From JAYOEY01 sp038120295 (GTDB lineage: Bacteria; Pseudomonadota; Alphaproteobacteria; MPNO01; UBA2964): 64,000 nt of DNA. The notes beneath the pieces were generated by a model. The model was not told where the DNA came from. It was given only the letters and a program-made list of their open reading frames with translations, and did not search any database. The stretch lies in NCBI GenBank assembly GCA_038120295.1, contig JAYOLL010000005.1:95384-159383 (forward strand). Direction: 5' to 3'. Both the position numbers and the translations under genes were made by a program. Shown here piece after piece: positions 61,722 to 64,000 of this stretch (its first letter is position 1; each line of letters opens with the position of its first letter).

Positions 61722-62380
61722 CTATCGAGCATCATCCTAGTGAACTGCTGTTGCTGGACTATGCAACGGGCGCACTCGGTGAGGCGTGGAGCATTGCCGT
61801 GGCTACTCATCTGGCATTGTGTCCGGAGTGCAGACAGACTGTTGCGTTTATGGAAGAAATTGGCGGATCTCTGCTTGAGTCCGTTGAGGAAAACGACTCA
61901 AGCATGGCCGACTTCGACGCGTTGCTGGCGCGGATCGATCATGAACCGGACAGACTCGTCCAATCGCGACCAGCAACGGAATCCGCTCATGCTAATTTGT
62001 CGCTCCCGCAGCCTTTGCGCGGGTATCTCGGCTGCGACGCAGACGAAGTACCGTGGAAGCGTCTGGGGAAAGGCGCCTACCAGTGCCTGATCCCGACCAA
62101 CGATGGTAGGATAACCGCTCGCCTTTTGCGTATCCCTGCTGGCCGACCGGTACCCGAGCATTCACATGGCGGGCTTGAACTGACCCTGGTGCTGCGCGGA
62201 GCGTTTACGGACGAAACCGGAATATACGGTCGGGGCGATTTCCAGGAAGCCGACGAAAAACTTCAGCATCAGCCGCACGCGGCCGACGGGGAGGATTGCA
62301 TCTGCCTTGCTGTGACGGACGCGCCATTGCGGTTTACCAGCCTTGCTGCGAGGCTGATACAGCCGGTCATCGGTATTTGA
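61718..62380 (+). CDS. chrR: ChrR-family zinc anti-sigma factor
   Basis: 220 residues. The N-terminal ASD has HHPSELLLLDYATGALGEAW and THLALCPECRQTV, the His-x3-Cys-x2-Cys zinc site that clamps the sigma factor. The C-terminal half is a cupin with a second metal site (PEHSHGGLELTLVLRG), which in ChrR is the oxidant-sensing domain. It keeps the sigma factor inactive until singlet oxygen or peroxide causes its turnover. ATGA overlap with the sigma gene ensures stoichiometric expression. Confidence 0.92.
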   Translation: MTIEHHPSELLLLDYATGALGEAWSIAVATHLALCPECRQTVAFMEEIGGSLLESVEENDSSMADFDALLARIDHEPDRLVQSRPATESAHANLSLPQPLRGYLGCDADEVPWKRLGKGAYQCLIPTNDGRITARLLRIPAGRPVPEHSHGGLELTLVLRGAFTDETGIYGRGDFQEADEKLQHQPHAADGEDCICLAVTDAPLRFTSLAARLIQPVIGI

Positions 62381-62429
62381 CGGACCCAACAGATTGACGT
62401 CGGGTGACGTGCGATTACGGCGCGAAAAA

Positions 62430-62813
62430 CTATCGTTTCTTCAATATAAGCTGCAAGACGGGGCGTAGCCTCAGAAACGCGTCGTAGGTTCTTTCTGTAA
62501 TCCACAGGAATGGTTGTCGTTGAAGGAGGTCTCCGATCCGCTTGACGGCGGGCAACGCTGTCCAGAGATGGACGAACGCTCTCCCCCCCGCGAAAAGCTG
62601 TCCATCGGCGCCTCTGACGTGAAACCGCTCACAAGCCGTCTGCTTCGGCAGGTCGACCGCTACCTTGTCCTCCAAGACCGCGGAAACATCAAACCATTCG
62701 ATAGCCTCGGCGCCTCTCAGCTTCCTGTAGAAGGCGATTTCCCGGGAGCACAAGGGACAGGCGCCGTCATAAAAAACAGTCATACGCCCCTTTTCGCTAC
62801 AGGATTCGGTCAT
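62430..62813 (-). CDS. DCC-family (DUF393) thiol-disulfide oxidoreductase
   Basis: 127 residues from ATG 62813. TVFYDGACPLCSREIAFYRKLRG has the family DxxCxxC motif, and the C-terminal RPVLQLIL is normal. DCC proteins are thioredoxin-like and proposed to reduce disulfides. The start overlaps the end of the VOC gene by 17 bases, so translation is coupled. Convergent with chrR (49-base gap). Transcribed from promoter 5 together with VOC. Confidence 0.88.
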   Translation of the reverse strand: MTESCSEKGRMTVFYDGACPLCSREIAFYRKLRGAEAIEWFDVSAVLEDKVAVDLPKQTACERFHVRGADGQLFAGGRAFVHLWTALPAVKRIGDLLQRQPFLWITERTYDAFLRLRPVLQLILKKR

Positions 62814-63108
62814 CGCTGGCCGCCTTGAGGATTTCGATCCGATTTCCCCACGGGTCGGAAATATAGGTCGAGGCCGTTCCATCGCGGTGAGTCGTTAACG
62901 GACCGAACGCTTCGGCATCTTCGCGTTCTATAGCGAAGTGGGGAGGATGTTTGCCGGGAAGAACCAGCGCAAGCGATACGTTATCGAAAAGCACCATCGC
63001 CCAGCTGTCGTCCTCATACAAGGTCTCGATCTCAAACCGAACGCGATACCACGAAAGCGCTTCATCGATATCGTCGACCACGACCGCCAGATGATGCACC
63101 TTTTCCAT
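62797..63108 (-). CDS. VOC-superfamily (glyoxalase-like) protein
   Basis: 103 residues. VHHLAVVVDDIDEALSWYRVRF starts it, and MVLFDNVSLALVLPGKHPPHFAI and TYISDPWGNRIEILK are the family signature. Such small metal-binding proteins include glyoxalases, dioxygenases and resistance proteins. Conserved metal sites are partly visible (H4 or H5 and E in RIEIL). First gene behind promoter 5; GGAAAGG lies before the ATG. Confidence 0.85.
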   Translation of the reverse strand: MEKVHHLAVVVDDIDEALSWYRVRFEIETLYEDDSWAMVLFDNVSLALVLPGKHPPHFAIEREDAEAFGPLTTHRDGTASTYISDPWGNRIEILKAASDDRIL

Positions 63109-63139
63109 GTGGGCCTTTCCGAGAAAACAGGACTCCTGT

Positions 63140-63169
63140 CTGGTACGCAGGTGAGGTCATCCTGGATCA
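63140..63169 (-). promoter_or_regulatory. ECF sigma-type promoter 5 (VOC-DCC operon)
   Basis: Minus strand TGATCC (63169-63164), 18-base spacer ending GCG, TACCAG (63145-63140). Predicted start about 63133, some 25 bases before the VOC ATG at 63108. Confidence 0.8.
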
Positions 63170-63214
63170 GGAAAAGCCTGCACCGGAGAATCGCCATTTT
63201 CTGACCGGGCGCGG

Positions 63215-63244
63215 TGATCCGACCCCGTCTCCAAACCGTAACTC
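63215..63244 (+). promoter_or_regulatory. ECF sigma-type promoter 6 (14-codon ORF and ubiX)
   Basis: TGATCC (63215-63220), 18-base spacer ending CCG, TAACTC (63239-63244). Predicted start about 63251. Confidence 0.8.
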
Positions 63245-63277
63245 AAGGCAGCACAGGCAGTGTCGTGGAGGTTTTAT

Positions 63278-63322
63278 ATGGACCTTCTGAACAATCGCCT
63301 TGATCGAGGAAGAGTTTCTTGA
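63278..63322 (+). CDS. 14-codon leader ORF upstream of ubiX
   Basis: ATG at 63278 preceded by GGAGG (63267-63271) at a six-base distance; encodes MDLLNNRLDRGRVS and stops with TGA at 63320-63322, 14 bases before the ubiX ATG. It is the first translatable ORF behind promoter 6. I know no family match. Possible roles are a small protein, a leader peptide or translational coupling for ubiX. Confidence 0.45.
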   Translation: MDLLNNRLDRGRVS

Positions 63323-63336
63323 AAGGAAAATTCCAG

Positions 63337-63945
63337 ATGAAGAGAGTCGTCATCGGCATAACGGGTGCCACCGGAACAATCTATGGCTGGCGTCTGATGG
63401 AACTGCTTCGCGATGAGGGAAATACTGAAATTCACCTGGTCATGAGCGCGTCGGCGATGCTTACGCTAAAAATGGAACATGATATCGATCCAGCACGCCT
63501 TAAGGCCCTGGCGCATCAGGTACATGCGCCTGGTAATATCGGCGCAACGATTTCGTCAGGATCCTTCTTTAGCGAAGGCATGATCATCGCGCCGTGCTCG
63601 ATAAAGACAATGTCAAACATCGCGATGGGAAACACCGGAGACCTCATTACGCGTGCCGCCGATGTCGTACTGAAAGAGAGACGAACGCTAGTCGTCGCGG
63701 TTCGGGAAACCCCGTTGCATGCGGGCCATCTCGAGAACATGACGAGGCTCGCGAACCTGGGTGCTGTTATTTTTCCTCCGGTCCCAGCCTTCTATAACAA
63801 ACCCAAGACTTTGCAGGATATTGTCGATCAAAGCTGCATGCGCATGCTGGATCAATTGGGCGTACATATAGAATCAGCGCCTCGCTGGGGAGAAGAAGGC
63901 GGCGTGGCCGCGGTTGGGCAGGAGCTTCGCGTGAATGAGCACTGA
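63337..63945 (+). CDS. ubiX: UbiX/Pad1-family flavin prenyltransferase
   Basis: 202 residues from ATG 63337 (a TTG at 63319 would add six). VVIGITGATGTIYGWRLMELL and ISSGSFFSEGMIIAPCSIKTMSNIAMGNTGDLITRAADV are the flavin- and DMAP-binding signatures; LVVAVRETPLHAGHLENMTRL follows and FPPVPAFYNKPKTLQDIVDQ ends the core. UbiX makes prenylated FMN for UbiD-type decarboxylases, including the ubiquinone pathway. No UbiD is near. Located behind promoter 6, so ECF-sigma controlled here, which is unusual. Confidence 0.92.
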   Translation: MKRVVIGITGATGTIYGWRLMELLRDEGNTEIHLVMSASAMLTLKMEHDIDPARLKALAHQVHAPGNIGATISSGSFFSEGMIIAPCSIKTMSNIAMGNTGDLITRAADVVLKERRTLVVAVRETPLHAGHLENMTRLANLGAVIFPPVPAFYNKPKTLQDIVDQSCMRMLDQLGVHIESAPRWGEEGGVAAVGQELRVNEH

Positions 63946-63955
63946 ATGATAACGT

Positions 63956-64000
<45 letters not shown>

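Overview
The window is about 60% GC chromosomal DNA from an alphaproteobacterium, probably of the Rhodospirillales type. Grounds for this: an IalB-like protein, a phoR-pstSCAB-phoU-phoB block, a ChrR-type anti-sigma factor with its ECF sigma factor, a TctA-TctB fusion and the general gene style. No phage, insertion sequence or CRISPR array is visible. There is one partial tRNA-Ser at the right edge.

Layout. 1-9.2 kb: three EamA/DMT exporters (the first cut by the window edge), a zincin-like peptidase, two tandem TauD/TfdA dioxygenases, an MFS permease, acetoacetyl-CoA synthetase and a sirtuin. 9.2-20.3 kb: a housekeeping mix (TrmH-type methylase, IalB-like, CreA, YkvA-like, Fe-SOD, ADH, SDR, MFS, RlmN, M48 peptidase). 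It also holds two broken genes: a SAM methyltransferase with a frameshift plus a TGA, and a YjgN/DUF898 membrane protein with one in-frame TGA. 20.3-23.9 kb: argG, a MetE-like protein, a CinA-type amidohydrolase and a Popeye-like membrane protein. 23.9-31.7 kb: the complete phosphate-starvation locus with a triple Pho box and a terminator after pstS. 32.3-37.6 kb: a tripartite tricarboxylate transporter (TctC, fused TctA-TctB) and a molybdopterin oxidoreductase.

37.7-43.2 kb: a compact polysaccharide cassette (ABC exporter, O-antigen ligase/polymerase, two GT4 glycosyltransferases). 43.2-47.7 kb: MmgE/PrpD, LysR, cupin, a WYL regulator and a divergent unknown gene. 47.9-50.5 kb: a partner-switching module (STAS, receiver-PP2C phosphatase, pseudo-receiver-HATPase). 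50.6-53.1 kb: a flavin monooxygenase and a lipoprotein esterase.

53.2-63.9 kb is the most striking part: a stress regulon around an ECF sigma factor and ChrR anti-sigma factor. I find six sites of the form TGATCC-N18-TA, every spacer ending in CG. They lie before (1) a hairpin leader plus small zinc-ribbon gene, (2) DUF6134-SDR-NTF2, (3) flavoprotein-DUF1365-cyclopropane-synthase-like methylase-MFS-DUF3833, (4) the sigma/anti-sigma pair, (5) VOC-DCC and (6) a 14-codon ORF plus ubiX. Together these look like a singlet-oxygen or lipid-peroxide response that remodels membrane fatty acids. The hairpin leader has an anti-Shine-Dalgarno loop, and the zinc-ribbon protein and 14-codon ORF have no function I know.
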